A DNA stretch of 64,000 nt from Ktedonosporobacter rubrisoli. Its GTDB lineage: Bacteria > Chloroflexota > Ktedonobacteria > Ktedonobacterales > Ktedonobacteraceae. The position numbers and the translations under genes were made by a program. Shown in pieces: positions 29,829 to 38,359 of this stretch. The number at the start of each line of letters is the position of its first letter. Positions within the stretch are counted from its first letter, which is position 1. The notes beneath the pieces are model-generated. The model was given only the letters and a program-made list of their open reading frames with translations, had not been told where the DNA came from and searched no databases. The DNA lies in contig NZ_CP035758.1 of NCBI RefSeq assembly GCF_004208415.1, forward strand, positions 4,650,001 through 4,714,000. The letters are read 5' to 3'.

Positions 29829-30866
29829 TTAATTTTCAACCGAAAGTAGTTGGGCAGTAATATGATCGGTAACCACGATACTGGCCAGCCCCGCATTCAG
29901 GGTTGCCTTAATGGCTGGAACGTGGGAGGGGCTTCCTCCGGCTACAAGGATCACTTTGACGCTACCGCGCTCAATACGCTCCTTCAAACGAGGAATTTCC
30001 AGCCCTGAGAGCGTATAGGGAAATGGCTCAAGCACCTCATTAATACACACACCTGAGGCGTCAAAAACCCAATGGTTGATATCTACCACAGGACGATATG
30101 TCTCAATTGCCTCTACTTGCGCCTGGGAGAGAATCCCGCGCTTGATCATATCCTGATTTGTATGCGGCGTCCACAGGCTCGTCACCATCACACTTGCCCG
30201 GCTCATCATCTCATAGGCATCTTTAATAATAGGCAAATTGCGGATCAGTTCTACATCCTTCTGACTGGGAAGAAAAGCCGGACAGGGAAACCAGAGATGA
30301 TTGGCTCCATATGCTTCGGCCAGGTCGTGGGCAATCAAGTTTGCATCACCAAAGCTAGTATGAGAATCAACAAAGCCAATACTTGCCACTACTTGCATAT
30401 GGGGCAGCACTTTGGTGGGCTTCAAATAACGTACAAGATTGCGCATAAATGTTCTCCCACCAGAAACCGCCAGGATATCCGCGTCATTGAGCATTTGATC
30501 TAAATATTCGGCTGCCGCTCCCGCAATATCCGTGGCCACATCTTCAAGCAGTTCATCCCCATCAACCCTGTTCATGTTACGGCCCGCAACCAGGATCAGA
30601 TCCTCAAGGCCTAGCTGAAGACGTACCTCGCGCGAAAGATTGCGCAGATAGCCAGTACGTACATCGGGTACAATCCCAATGCGCACAATGCCGCGATCCC
30701 TGGCTCTCTGTAAGGCCTTACTTACCGTTGGCCTGGAACAAAACTCCATAGAGGCGATGGTTTCTTGAGAGTGGCCTTCTTCATAATACAGATAGGCAAT
30801 TTTCCGCAAAAACCGCTCATCATTGAGCAGCCTTGCTTCACTTGTACTCTGAATGCTTTCCGGCAT
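29829..30866 (-). CDS. SorC/DeoR-type sugar-binding transcriptional regulator
   Basis: About 345 residues. An N-terminal helix-turn-helix (FLRKIAYLYYEEGHSQETIA, then CSRPTVSKALQRARDRGIVRI) is followed by the SorC effector domain (LEDLILVAG, VSGGRTFMRNLV, VVASIGF, GILSQAQVEAI, the tail GVILVAGGSPSHVPAIKA-like and SIVVTDHITAQLL), which resembles phosphosugar-binding isomerase folds. Members repress or activate sugar catabolic operons; no such operon is adjacent, so the regulon is unknown. The frame extends to TTG 30890, but GAGAGGAG before ATG 30866 decides the start. Confidence 0.87.
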   Translation of the reverse strand: MPESIQSTSEARLLNDERFLRKIAYLYYEEGHSQETIASMEFCSRPTVSKALQRARDRGIVRIGIVPDVRTGYLRNLSREVRLQLGLEDLILVAGRNMNRVDGDELLEDVATDIAGAAAEYLDQMLNDADILAVSGGRTFMRNLVRYLKPTKVLPHMQVVASIGFVDSHTSFGDANLIAHDLAEAYGANHLWFPCPAFLPSQKDVELIRNLPIIKDAYEMMSRASVMVTSLWTPHTNQDMIKRGILSQAQVEAIETYRPVVDINHWVFDASGVCINEVLEPFPYTLSGLEIPRLKERIERGSVKVILVAGGSPSHVPAIKATLNAGLASIVVTDHITAQLLSVEN

Positions 30867-31463
30867 GCGGTCTCCTCTCTCATTACTCAAATAAACTTTG
30901 CAGCTTTAAGATTAAAAGGGCAAGATCCAATTTAGCACTCTTAAACATCTCTATGCGGACATTAGCATACCGTATGTTCCTCGGTAGTGCAAGCTTCTTT
31001 TCGCGCATTTGTTCGTTACCCTCAAGGCCTGAAAATGGTGCAAAATAAGTCTTCGCCTTTATTGAGATAGAATCATGCCCTCCTTCTAAACGACTTTTCA
31101 GCTAGTAGCTCTGCTAAACGCCTTGTAAAACAAATCTTATTTTTTTACATGTCGTTACTTTCATCACAATTATTTACACTACGGCCATATTCGACAGATT
31201 TTTTCCAATGTCAAATTTCCAACCACTTTTAACAATTGTGATATTTTTTACGAATATTTACAATTTGACTTGCTTTTCACATTTGTTATGCTATATTCTT
31301 TTTATAGAGACCTGAAACGGCGTCTGGTGCCAGCGCATGATTATACGCAGTTACCTTGCTTTCCCTATATAGAGCAAGCATCCGGAGGTGCGTTCAGGCG
31401 AGGCGATGTATTGATACATATAAATATTTCTCAATACGCCCACAACTTAATGGATTAGGAGGT
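30867..31463. other. AT-rich intergenic region with a + strand promoter
   Basis: 597 nt, AT-rich from ~31080 to 31310. Promoter candidate for the radical SAM operon: TTGACT (31265-31270), 16-nt spacer, TATGCT (31287-31292). The ~170-nt leader that follows ends at the coupled short ORF. No other gene is seen. Confidence 0.45.
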
Positions 31464-31538
31464 ATGCAACAAGCAAGACGCGCGATGGCTCTATGTGATT
31501 GTTGCATGCTTTCAGAGTCGGAAGAGGAGCCTGGATGA
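31464..31538 (+). CDS. Short Cys-rich ORF (24 codons) coupled to a radical SAM gene
   Basis: An ATG with a strong TTAGGAGGT ribosome site opens 24 codons whose product is basic at first (QQARRAM), then holds CDCC with three Cys in four residues, then an acidic end (ESEEEPG). Its TGA overlaps the ATG of the radical SAM gene (ATGA), so the two are translationally coupled. It could be a leader peptide sensing cysteine supply through its consecutive Cys codons, a RiPP-like precursor for the radical SAM enzyme, or just a coupling ORF. No family is recognised; the strong ribosome site and overlap are the evidence. Confidence 0.5.
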   Translation: MQQARRAMALCDCCMLSESEEEPG

Positions 31539-32359
31539 GAAGGCGCATCCTGTTTACCGTAGAAAAGAATCGTGTACTAGTCCCTGTCGGCCAGCCGTGC
31601 CCCTTTGGCTGCCGCTATTGCTATACAAGAGGTGGAGAGGTAGGACTCTCCCGGGTTAATACAACAGATATTCTCTCTCATTTCCAGCGATTCGCCGAAG
31701 AGACTCCCTTTGAGACCATTCAATTCGGCTACGATGGCGACCCATTTGCCGATCCTGAGCGAGGAATCACCATGCTACGACAATTAGCAATGATGGGCAA
31801 AAACGTCAATTTCAGCACTAAAGCCAGGCTGGAAAATTCAGCCCTTGCTGCCCTGTGTGAAATTCGCAGCCAGATGGAGAGCACAGACACAACTTTAAGT
31901 GCACTCGTCTCGCTAAGCTGCTGGGATTCGGCAGCCATAGTAGAACCGCATACGCCTTCGCCATACGAGCGCATAGTGACGGCTCGTAATCTCAAAAAGA
32001 TTGCTATCCCTGTATTTATTGCGGTACGGCCAGTCCTTCCCCATATTTCTGATGATGAATACGAACGAATTGCCGACGAAGGTATCAACGCGGGCTGCGA
32101 CGGCTTTATTCTTGGTCCGCTCTATTCTGATGCTCGTGGACAATTTGTCCGTTTCATTCCACCCGCAGCTCTGGCTGCTGTGCGCAGTAAGAAAAGCGTT
32201 GTATCCTGGTCCGCCCACTCTCCCACATGGACGCGCTACGAAGATCCAGATCGCCTGCAGAAGCTCCTGCATATGATCGAGCGGAAGGGCGGACGCACCT
32301 TCCTCTCCTCAGCAGATGCTGTGGCGCTGGCCCATCAGAGACAGGAGGTGGTTGCGTGA
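31535..32359 (+). CDS. Radical SAM protein (SplB-like)
   Basis: A 274-residue radical SAM enzyme. The cluster motif CPFGCRYC (C22-x3-C26-x2-C29) binds the 4Fe-4S cluster that cleaves SAM; downstream come the GYDGDPF segment, NFSTKARLEN, and a TIM-barrel pattern with IPVFIAVRPVLP and GCDGFILGPLY. The layout recalls the SplB / 'DNA repair photolyase-like' radical SAM group, but the extra cysteines of true spore photolyase are not evident and there is no SPASM domain. ATG 31535, after AGGAG, is preferred to TTG 31499. It overlaps the short ORF upstream and the CYTH gene downstream, so all three are one unit. The substrate is unknown. Confidence 0.82.
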   Translation: MRRRILFTVEKNRVLVPVGQPCPFGCRYCYTRGGEVGLSRVNTTDILSHFQRFAEETPFETIQFGYDGDPFADPERGITMLRQLAMMGKNVNFSTKARLENSALAALCEIRSQMESTDTTLSALVSLSCWDSAAIVEPHTPSPYERIVTARNLKKIAIPVFIAVRPVLPHISDDEYERIADEGINAGCDGFILGPLYSDARGQFVRFIPPAALAAVRSKKSVVSWSAHSPTWTRYEDPDRLQKLLHMIERKGGRTFLSSADAVALAHQRQEVVA

Positions 32360-33069
32360 TTGAGGTTGAACTGAAGTTTAAGCTTCCCCTCGAAGCTCAA
32401 GCATACCTGCGGTCAAAGCTACTAGCTCTACCGTCATGCCAGAAAAGCGAAGCAACAGATATTGACGATATCTACTACGATACCCCCGATTTTGCCTGCT
32501 TACAACAGGCAGTCTTCATCAGGATAAGAAATCATGCGCATCTAGAGATCAAATATCATGAGCAGGACGATCCGGCGCATGCTCATTGTACCGAACAAGT
32601 TTTTCCCTTGCCAGCAGATCCTACTCAACTTAAAGCTATGGGAGAGCTATGCACACGCTTCTTACCAACGTGGCGGGAAGCGGGAAGTGTCGAGGAAATC
32701 CTCAAAAGTAATGGTCTGCGCGCATTCATTCATCTAAAAAATCAGAGAACTCGCTATCGTTACAAACATCTTGTGGTCTGCACGGATCGCGTAGAGGGTT
32801 TGGGTGACTTCCTTGAAGTGGAAACCCATTGTCAGGTAGAAAGCGAGGTTGAGGCGGCTCGTGCAAGCCTGCAAGACTTTATCGCAGAGCTCTCGCTTCC
32901 CAGCTTACACGCAGTCAGAGTCGGTTACGTGGAGTTATGGCTTCGCCAGCATCTTCCACACGTGTATCAGCTAGGGAAATATCGGGTAGAGGATTATCTT
33001 GAGCCAGGCGCTTACTCGCTGGTCCAAAACGCCGAGCTCAGAAAGGGACAGAAAACAATTAAGCAGTGA
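32356..33069 (+). CDS. CYTH-domain (triphosphate tunnel metalloenzyme) protein
   Basis: A 237-residue protein. The N-terminus EVELKFKL carries the ExExK signature of CYTH/TTM enzymes, followed by DDIYYDTPDFACL, FIRIRNHAHLEIKYHEQ, RTRYRYKHLVVCTDRVEGLGDFLEVE, all typical of the eight-stranded tunnel that binds triphosphates with metal; members are inorganic triphosphatases, thiamine triphosphatases or class IV adenylyl cyclases. The GTG start at 32356 overlaps the radical SAM stop (GTGA) and has AGGAGGTGG upstream, so the earlier frame start at 32227 is not used. Which triphosphate is used is unknown. Confidence 0.87.
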   Translation: MIEVELKFKLPLEAQAYLRSKLLALPSCQKSEATDIDDIYYDTPDFACLQQAVFIRIRNHAHLEIKYHEQDDPAHAHCTEQVFPLPADPTQLKAMGELCTRFLPTWREAGSVEEILKSNGLRAFIHLKNQRTRYRYKHLVVCTDRVEGLGDFLEVETHCQVESEVEAARASLQDFIAELSLPSLHAVRVGYVELWLRQHLPHVYQLGKYRVEDYLEPGAYSLVQNAELRKGQKTIKQ

Positions 33070-33167
33070 AAGTAAGTGAGATGGATCTCGCTAGCATCTC
33101 TTCTCTGTTCCTGAAATAGGAACAGGAAAGGCATACAAAAGCAATTAAGGAAGAAAAGGAGCAAGAT

Positions 33168-33812
33168 ATGCAGCATTCGATCTTACGTCCGATGCAAGTT
33201 TTACGAAAGATCAGGCTCAATTCCTTGCATGATAGCGATACACAGCAATATTTACTAGCCGACGACTGCCAGGCAATAGCCATGGATAGTGACGCGCCAG
33301 TTTGTGTGGATACTCCTGCCATGTCCTTATCCGGTCCCGAGCTCCAGAGCATGTATCCATCCATCACTCCCTGTGTCCTCATTATTGAAGATTCGGCGAC
33401 GGTGCGCCGCCTCGTCACTGTCGCCTTAAAGCAAGCAGGCTATGAGACCTGGGCCTTTCCAGATGGAATCAAAGCCATGCAATGGTTGGTAAAGCCAGGC
33501 TCGCGCATTCCCGATCTGGTCCTTGTCGATCTGGGTTTGCCCAAAATGGATGGGTATGAGGTATTGCGACGAATCAAAACCAAGCCACGCTTTGCCCAAA
33601 CGCGCTGTATGATACTCTCTCGCCGTGATGGCACGCTCGACAAACTCAAGGGAAAATTAGCTGGGGCAACTGTTTATCTCACTAAACCATTTACCACTCA
33701 GGAGCTCCTGCAAGCCATACACGCAGCTCTGGAGAGCGCCCAGAGGCCGGGAGAGCGGGGATTGTGTCTTCCTGCTGAGCAGCATTCGAGCACTGAGACG
33801 CAGAGCGCTTGA
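33168..33812 (+). CDS. Response regulator receiver-only protein
   Basis: A 214-residue protein. After a ~67-residue unstructured N-terminus comes one receiver domain: acidic pair E74/D75 in LIIEDSATVR, phospho-acceptor D121 in LVLVDLGLPKMDG, S151 switch residue and K173 in YLTKPF. There is no output domain; it resembles PilG/CheY-like relay proteins. A histidine kinase is not next to it. ATG has AAAGGAG upstream. The next gene is another receiver protein. Confidence 0.87.
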   Translation: MQHSILRPMQVLRKIRLNSLHDSDTQQYLLADDCQAIAMDSDAPVCVDTPAMSLSGPELQSMYPSITPCVLIIEDSATVRRLVTVALKQAGYETWAFPDGIKAMQWLVKPGSRIPDLVLVDLGLPKMDGYEVLRRIKTKPRFAQTRCMILSRRDGTLDKLKGKLAGATVYLTKPFTTQELLQAIHAALESAQRPGERGLCLPAEQHSSTETQSA

Positions 33813-33864
33813 CAGATAGCGATTGTATGGAGAAACTCAGCTGACATGCAGAGGGAGAAATGCA

Positions 33865-34338
33865 ATGCAACGATTATATGCTCCCATATCGCTTTGCCAA
33901 ACATATACAGAACCGGAACGTCAGCTTATTTTGGTAGTTGATAATACTCCGGCTATTCAGGACATGCTCTCCTGGGTCTTAAAGCTCCAGGGATATCAGC
34001 CTGTTTGCGTAGCTAATGGTCAGGAAGCTCTGGAATGGATCGAGAACGCGCTTAGCATGGGACAATACCCAATAGCTATTCTGCTCGATCTGCTGATGCC
34101 GGTCATGAATGGAAGCACGTTTCTTGAGCGCCTACGCGAGCGCTGGGATGCCCCTGTGCCTATTCCACCAATCCTCTTACTCACTGTGCAGGCTGGCAAT
34201 TATGACTATCTGGGATGTAACGATGTGCTCACAAAGCCGTTTCACATTAAAGAACTGAGTGAACGACTTGAGCGCTTAATCGATAAAACGTCATCAACTG
34301 ACAATGAAACGACGCCCCGGCAGGGCAGCCAGAATTAA
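33865..34338 (+). CDS. Second receiver-only response regulator
   Basis: 157 residues, one receiver domain: D26/N27 in LVVDNTPA (the second acidic residue is Asn rather than Asp), phospho-acceptor D75 in AILLDLLMPVMNG, T107 and K124 in VLTKPF. The Asp-to-Asn change in the metal-binding pair could alter phosphorylation. The frame starts at 33823; ATG 33865 after GGGAGAAATG is preferred. It lies 52 nt after the first receiver gene and probably shares its transcript. Confidence 0.83.
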   Translation: MQRLYAPISLCQTYTEPERQLILVVDNTPAIQDMLSWVLKLQGYQPVCVANGQEALEWIENALSMGQYPIAILLDLLMPVMNGSTFLERLRERWDAPVPIPPILLLTVQAGNYDYLGCNDVLTKPFHIKELSERLERLIDKTSSTDNETTPRQGSQN

Positions 34339-34523
34339 AGCACTTTTTAAGACGGGAAGATTTCTTTGCCCACCCTCTTCTCGTACCCCTCCCTGGGGAT
34401 ATGTCCCTCCTCTTCAAGCGCATTGTGACCGAACCAGCCCCATTTACTTCTGGTCCAGAAATGCTTCTTTCCTGGCTCGTCTCCGTTTAAGAGAGCTCAA
34501 TTTAGCAGCGTTTTCCTCTCTCG

Positions 34524-35129
34524 CTATTCGGGCTTTAGGGTCCAGGCAGAGAACAAAGTATGCACAATATCGTGCGCAAATTTATCATCGAGAGGTGCAT
34601 GCTGCACAAGCAAACGATACCACATGGCTCCATAGATCAAATCTGCCATAACCTCACCATTGCTATCGGCCGGCAATTCGCCTCGTCTGCGGCCCTCTTC
34701 TATAATGGCAAGCAATGGCTGTCGTCGCAACAAAATGAACTTGGTACGAAAGATAGCGGCAAAGGCAGGATCGTGTTGCGCTTCCGCCATTAAGCTCCTA
34801 ACAATTTCTCCCGTCTCTCCGCTGAGCACACTGAAAGTCATTTTCAGCCATGCCTCCAGGCGTACGGGCAATGGGCCCTCAGGTGGAAGAGGCAGCGTCT
34901 GCTGAGCGTAGAGTAGCAAGGCATCGAAAACAATAGCCCCTTTTGAAGGCCACCAGCGGTAGATTGTAGGTTTTCCCACGCCAGCCTCGCGAGCAATGCC
35001 TTCAATCGAGAGCCGCGAAAAGCCCACTTGCTTTACCAGGTGCAAAGCAGCAGCAAGAACGGCCTGTTGCGCCTGCGTACTCCGCGGCCGCCCAACTCCA
35101 CGACTAGTTACATCTGTATCAATATCCAT
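34524..35129 (-). CDS. TetR-family transcriptional regulator
   Basis: 201 residues. The N-terminal TetR DNA-binding domain is clear: GRPRSTQAQQAVLAAALHLV, SRLSIEGIAREAGVGKPTIYRWWPSK. The rest is a ligand-binding helical domain (the TetR_C-type ending FAHDIVHTLFSAW). The start follows AAAGGAGCGG. It is transcribed away from an SDR gene, and a 20-bp perfect palindrome between them is the likely operator; the inducer would probably be a substrate of the SDR. Confidence 0.9.
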   Translation of the reverse strand: MDIDTDVTSRGVGRPRSTQAQQAVLAAALHLVKQVGFSRLSIEGIAREAGVGKPTIYRWWPSKGAIVFDALLLYAQQTLPLPPEGPLPVRLEAWLKMTFSVLSGETGEIVRSLMAEAQHDPAFAAIFRTKFILLRRQPLLAIIEEGRRRGELPADSNGEVMADLIYGAMWYRLLVQHAPLDDKFAHDIVHTLFSAWTLKPE

Positions 35130-35162
35130 GGATATCCGCTCCTTTTGCCTCTAGTATATCAC

Positions 35163-35192
35163 TTGACAAAACGTTACGTAACGTTTTATATT
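35163..35192 (+). promoter_or_regulatory. Promoter and 20-bp perfect palindrome, likely TetR operator
   Basis: The perfect palindrome AAAACGTTACGTAACGTTTT occupies 35168-35187. It lies between a -35 TTGACA (35163-35168) and a -10 TATATT (35187-35192), spacing 18 nt, on the + strand toward the SDR gene, and faces the divergent TetR gene. Binding of a TetR dimer here would block the promoter. Confidence 0.8.
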
Positions 35193-35398
35193 TATGGGGC
35201 ATTTCGTTTTGAAGCACTGTATTAAGATGTTTGTGATCCCAGCTCTTCTCAGCGAAGGGCTCAGTGCACAAGTATTCTCTATGCTTCACACGGGTGGCGG
35301 ACAGAACATGTCAGGAACACCAGAGCCAAAGCCCAGGGCCTCCCTGGCCTGATATGATAAATTTTGATTTAGGGACGATACCGAGAGGAGATTCATAT

Positions 35399-36118
35399 AT
35401 GGAGCTGGACGGCCAACGCATTTTGATCATGGGAGGCAGCTCAGGAATTGGGCTCGCAGCCGCTCGTATGCTTACGGAAGCAGGGGCAGAGGTCACCATT
35501 ACAGGACGAAACCAGGAAAAGATTAATGCAGCCCTCTCTCAGTTGGGCAAGGGCGCATATGGTCGGTCTATCGACGCCACAGCCATTTCAGAGCTACAAA
35601 GCTTCTTCAAGGAATATGGAGCCTTTGACCATCTAGTAATTTCTGTGAGCGGCGCGGCAGGCAGTGGAGCATTTCATTCCCTCAACCTGCAGGATCTACG
35701 TCATGGCTTCGAAGCAAAGTTCTGGCCACAGGTTTCTATTGCTCAGCTTAGCCTGGAAACCATATGCAACACAGGATCAATCACATTCATAACTGCAGGT
35801 TCGTCGCGTAAGGCTCGTCCCGGAACGGCCGGGCTGGCCGCAATCAACGGCGCTCTTGATGCGATGATCCCCACGCTGGCTGTAGAGCTGCGCCCCCTAC
35901 GCGTCAACGCCGTTTCTCCCGGTGTTATCGCAACACCCTGGTGGGATCGTGTAGGGGAAGAGTTCCGTAATAACATCTTTGCCCAGGCAGCCGAGAACGC
36001 CCCAGCCAGACGCATCGGTCAGCCAGAAGACGTGGCACAGGCCATCAGTTTCCTCATCCAGAACACGTTTGTAACTGGGAGTATCATCGACTGCGATGGA
36101 GGTGCTCGCCTCTGCTAA
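35399..36118 (+). CDS. Atypical short-chain dehydrogenase/reductase
   Basis: 239 residues from ATG 35399, which follows GGAGA; the frame runs from 35264 but the extra residues are not family-like. The NAD(P) fold is clear: ILIMGGSSGIGLAAA, TGRNQEK, and the C-terminal NAVSPGVIATPWWDR, FVTGSIIDCDGG. The usual YxxxK is absent: the region reads GTAGLAAINGALDAM, with Leu and Asn where Tyr and Lys stand in classical SDRs. An 'AAxNGAL' subgroup of SDRs is known to me from other bacteria, so it may be a real but mechanistically different family. Likely regulated by the divergent TetR. Confidence 0.8.
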   Translation: MELDGQRILIMGGSSGIGLAAARMLTEAGAEVTITGRNQEKINAALSQLGKGAYGRSIDATAISELQSFFKEYGAFDHLVISVSGAAGSGAFHSLNLQDLRHGFEAKFWPQVSIAQLSLETICNTGSITFITAGSSRKARPGTAGLAAINGALDAMIPTLAVELRPLRVNAVSPGVIATPWWDRVGEEFRNNIFAQAAENAPARRIGQPEDVAQAISFLIQNTFVTGSIIDCDGGARLC

Positions 36119-36133
36119 GTTGCTGGTAAGCAA

Positions 36134-36178
36134 GATGATCGCGACGAGTTCCAGGAAGAACTTTTCATCGCGATCATC
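36134..36178 (+). terminator. Terminator after the SDR gene
   Basis: An 11-bp stem GATGATCGCGA / TCGCGATCATC with an internal shorter hairpin, 16 nt after the stop. There is no T-run; convergent genes meet here. Confidence 0.5.
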
Positions 36179-36272
36179 TCAATTGTCCACAGACCTTTAC
36201 ATGCCTCTCATCTTACCTTCCTTAGGCTTCTCCATGTGAAGCTAAAAAGCTGGATAGAGGCATAGAGCACGT

Positions 36273-37709
36273 TCAGCCGAGAAGAGGTGTTTTGAATGAC
36301 TTCTTCTCTTTGCCTGCCTTCTTTTCGTGCTCTTTCCCGGTTTCATTGCTACGCCCTCCTTGTTTAGGGCGAAAAAGAGTGAGATGCAGTAGCTGTTTGG
36401 AGTAGGCTACCAATCTTGCGCCATCGGGAATCTCTCTACGGAACCATAGGCCAGGTTCATTCGGCGCGGGCAAGTGACCCAGGATATATTCACCAATATC
36501 AAAGGCAGCGCGGGGACGGCTCAGCCGGCGCGCATTCTCACGTCGCCGGCGCAACAATGGCGAACCAGGCTTCATCAAACGGCGGAGCTCATCGACAAGT
36601 TCGCGCGAATTATGCGCCAGGATGCCAACCTCATTGCGTTCAACAAAGGCAATATTGCCCGATTCGGAGCCCGGCACATAGCCGCATAATATAATAGGCA
36701 AGCCACAGGCTAGAGCCTCGCAGATGGTTCCCGGTCCGGCTTTAGTCACGATAACATCTGAGGCATGCATCAATTCGGGCATATTTTGCATAAAGCCAAA
36801 CAGACGCATTGGAACGTGAAGCTGGCGGCGAATACGCTGAAGTCTTGTATAGAGATCCTTATTGCGTCCCGCAACTACTAGCAGTTGTACAGGTAAACGC
36901 GCCTGAGAAATAGCGCGTACGGCTGTATATAATCCACCGGCACCTTCACCACCTCCAACCAGCAAAACAACCGGAAGGTTAGCCTCAAGGCCAAGTTGCT
37001 CGCGTAACTCTTTCTTCGATTTTATTTCAGAGGCAAAGCTGGGATGAATGGGCATTCCTAGCACACGAACGAGCTCTGGATTTACGCCCACTTTCACTAA
37101 GGCGGCCCTTCTCGCTTGCTCAGTAGGCACTACATAGCCATTTGCCCCGCGCGCAAACCAGGCTGAGTGAACGCTGATAAGATCAGTTACAACGGTCAGG
37201 AACGGAATAGGTAGCCTCATATCGCGCAAAACTTGCATTGTAATATAATTAATTACTGGATGAACTGAAACAATAATATCAGGCTTTACACTCAAAATTA
37301 GGTCGTGCAGGCCTTTCAGGATAAAAGGACGGCCCAATGCTGTTAAAGTCGTCACCGCATCCTCACGATCCATATGCTCAAAAAACTTCCCATACATTTG
37401 TGGGCTCAAACGAATTGCCGGTCCATAGAGTTTCGTAATCTCACGCAGGGGAAAAAAGCTATACTGCTCAAACACATCGACGATCTCGATGTGATATTGT
37501 GGAGGGGCAAGTTCTCCTTGCGAAAAACTTCCAGCCTCATCACTAGTAGATAGCTCAACCTCACTTTTATTACGCTCGTCCATGCACATATGCCAGCGTG
37601 CTTGCTCTTCTTGCGAGAGGAGTGTGATAGCATGGCTAATGGCGTTGGCTGCGCTACGGTGTCCAGCCCCTGTATCAGCGATCAAGAATAGAATAGTTCG
37701 TTGTGTCAT
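36273..37709 (-). CDS. Glycosyltransferase of the MGDG-synthase / UgtP type
   Basis: A ~478-residue GT28-family enzyme that moves a hexose from a nucleotide sugar to diacylglycerol or a similar lipid. Present are the N-terminal ILFLIADTGAGHRSAANAIS loop, VSVHPVIN, TVVTDL..VHSAWFARGA, VLGMPIHPSF, VVLLVGGGEGAGGL, and the donor site VIVTKAGPGTICEALACGLPIIL. The C-terminal ~80 residues are strongly basic. The open frame extends 57 residues upstream, but the ATG at 37709 starts the family N-terminus. The SD AGGAGG (~16 nt upstream) can form AGGAG-GAA-CTCCT, which may hide it. Confidence 0.82.
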   Translation of the reverse strand: MTQRTILFLIADTGAGHRSAANAISHAITLLSQEEQARWHMCMDERNKSEVELSTSDEAGSFSQGELAPPQYHIEIVDVFEQYSFFPLREITKLYGPAIRLSPQMYGKFFEHMDREDAVTTLTALGRPFILKGLHDLILSVKPDIIVSVHPVINYITMQVLRDMRLPIPFLTVVTDLISVHSAWFARGANGYVVPTEQARRAALVKVGVNPELVRVLGMPIHPSFASEIKSKKELREQLGLEANLPVVLLVGGGEGAGGLYTAVRAISQARLPVQLLVVAGRNKDLYTRLQRIRRQLHVPMRLFGFMQNMPELMHASDVIVTKAGPGTICEALACGLPIILCGYVPGSESGNIAFVERNEVGILAHNSRELVDELRRLMKPGSPLLRRRRENARRLSRPRAAFDIGEYILGHLPAPNEPGLWFRREIPDGARLVAYSKQLLHLTLFRPKQGGRSNETGKEHEKKAGKEKKSFKTPLLG

Positions 37710-38359
37710 GCTCAACAGAGGAGTTCCTCCTTCCTGAAAACCTGAAACGATAATGGAGAAGGAAGTCAATCTACTGCTCGGAAGCAGAAGTAGCAGAAGT
37801 ATGCTTTGTCCCCTCAGCAAAGCACACATTTCAGGCTTAAACGGCCAGGCAGCCCACGTCTTGTTTCCATATTTCGTCATATAACGAAGATATTTCCTCG
37901 CCAGGCAAGGGCATCCTCTTCTCTAGATCCTTCCTATTATTATCCACGAGAAAAAGCGCCTTTTCGTCTCAAGAAGCTCTACAGGCCACTTCTATTCTTT
38001 CCACTTCACTTTATAGCCTGACTTTCAAGATCTTCTCCTGGCCAACTAAAATTTGCAAGTATAGACTAGCAGGAATTGACAATAAAACTCACGACTATAT
38101 ATTCTTTCCAAAGAGAAAGATAAGCTGCTTTAGCGTAATAAAGCTCTCTAAATATAGAATATACTCAAGGCAAAGAGGATTCCAGCCATCTATTAATTTT
38201 GATCTAAAACCCGCTTGACGATCAATGCTCCCAAGCTCTCACCCACCTGCCCAAAAGAACAGGAGGTAAACTGTCCCCTTGTGCGATCCTCGGGTTGCGC
38301 TTTTCAGCTATAGTTGCAGCAACATAGATTGAGCGCACAATTCTGAAAGGAAGCTAACA
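37710..38359. promoter_or_regulatory. Divergent intergenic region with a + strand promoter
   Basis: 650 nt of AT-rich DNA. A promoter TTGACA (38076-38081), 16 nt, TATATT (38098-38103) points to the SDR gene, giving a leader of ~250 nt. The leader's role is unknown. No other gene is seen. Confidence 0.5.

Noticed and set aside
32227..32355. Longer N-terminus for the CYTH protein
   Set aside because: It overlaps the radical SAM gene, is not family-like, and the GTG at 32356 has a perfect ribosome site.
31535..32359. Assignment of the radical SAM protein as true spore photolyase
   Set aside because: Only the general SplB-like layout is seen; the fourth Cys and the C-terminal features could not be confirmed.
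35264..35398. Longer N-terminus for the SDR at 35399
   Set aside because: The extra 45 residues lie in the region behind the promoter, are not SDR-like, and ATG 35399 has its own ribosome site.
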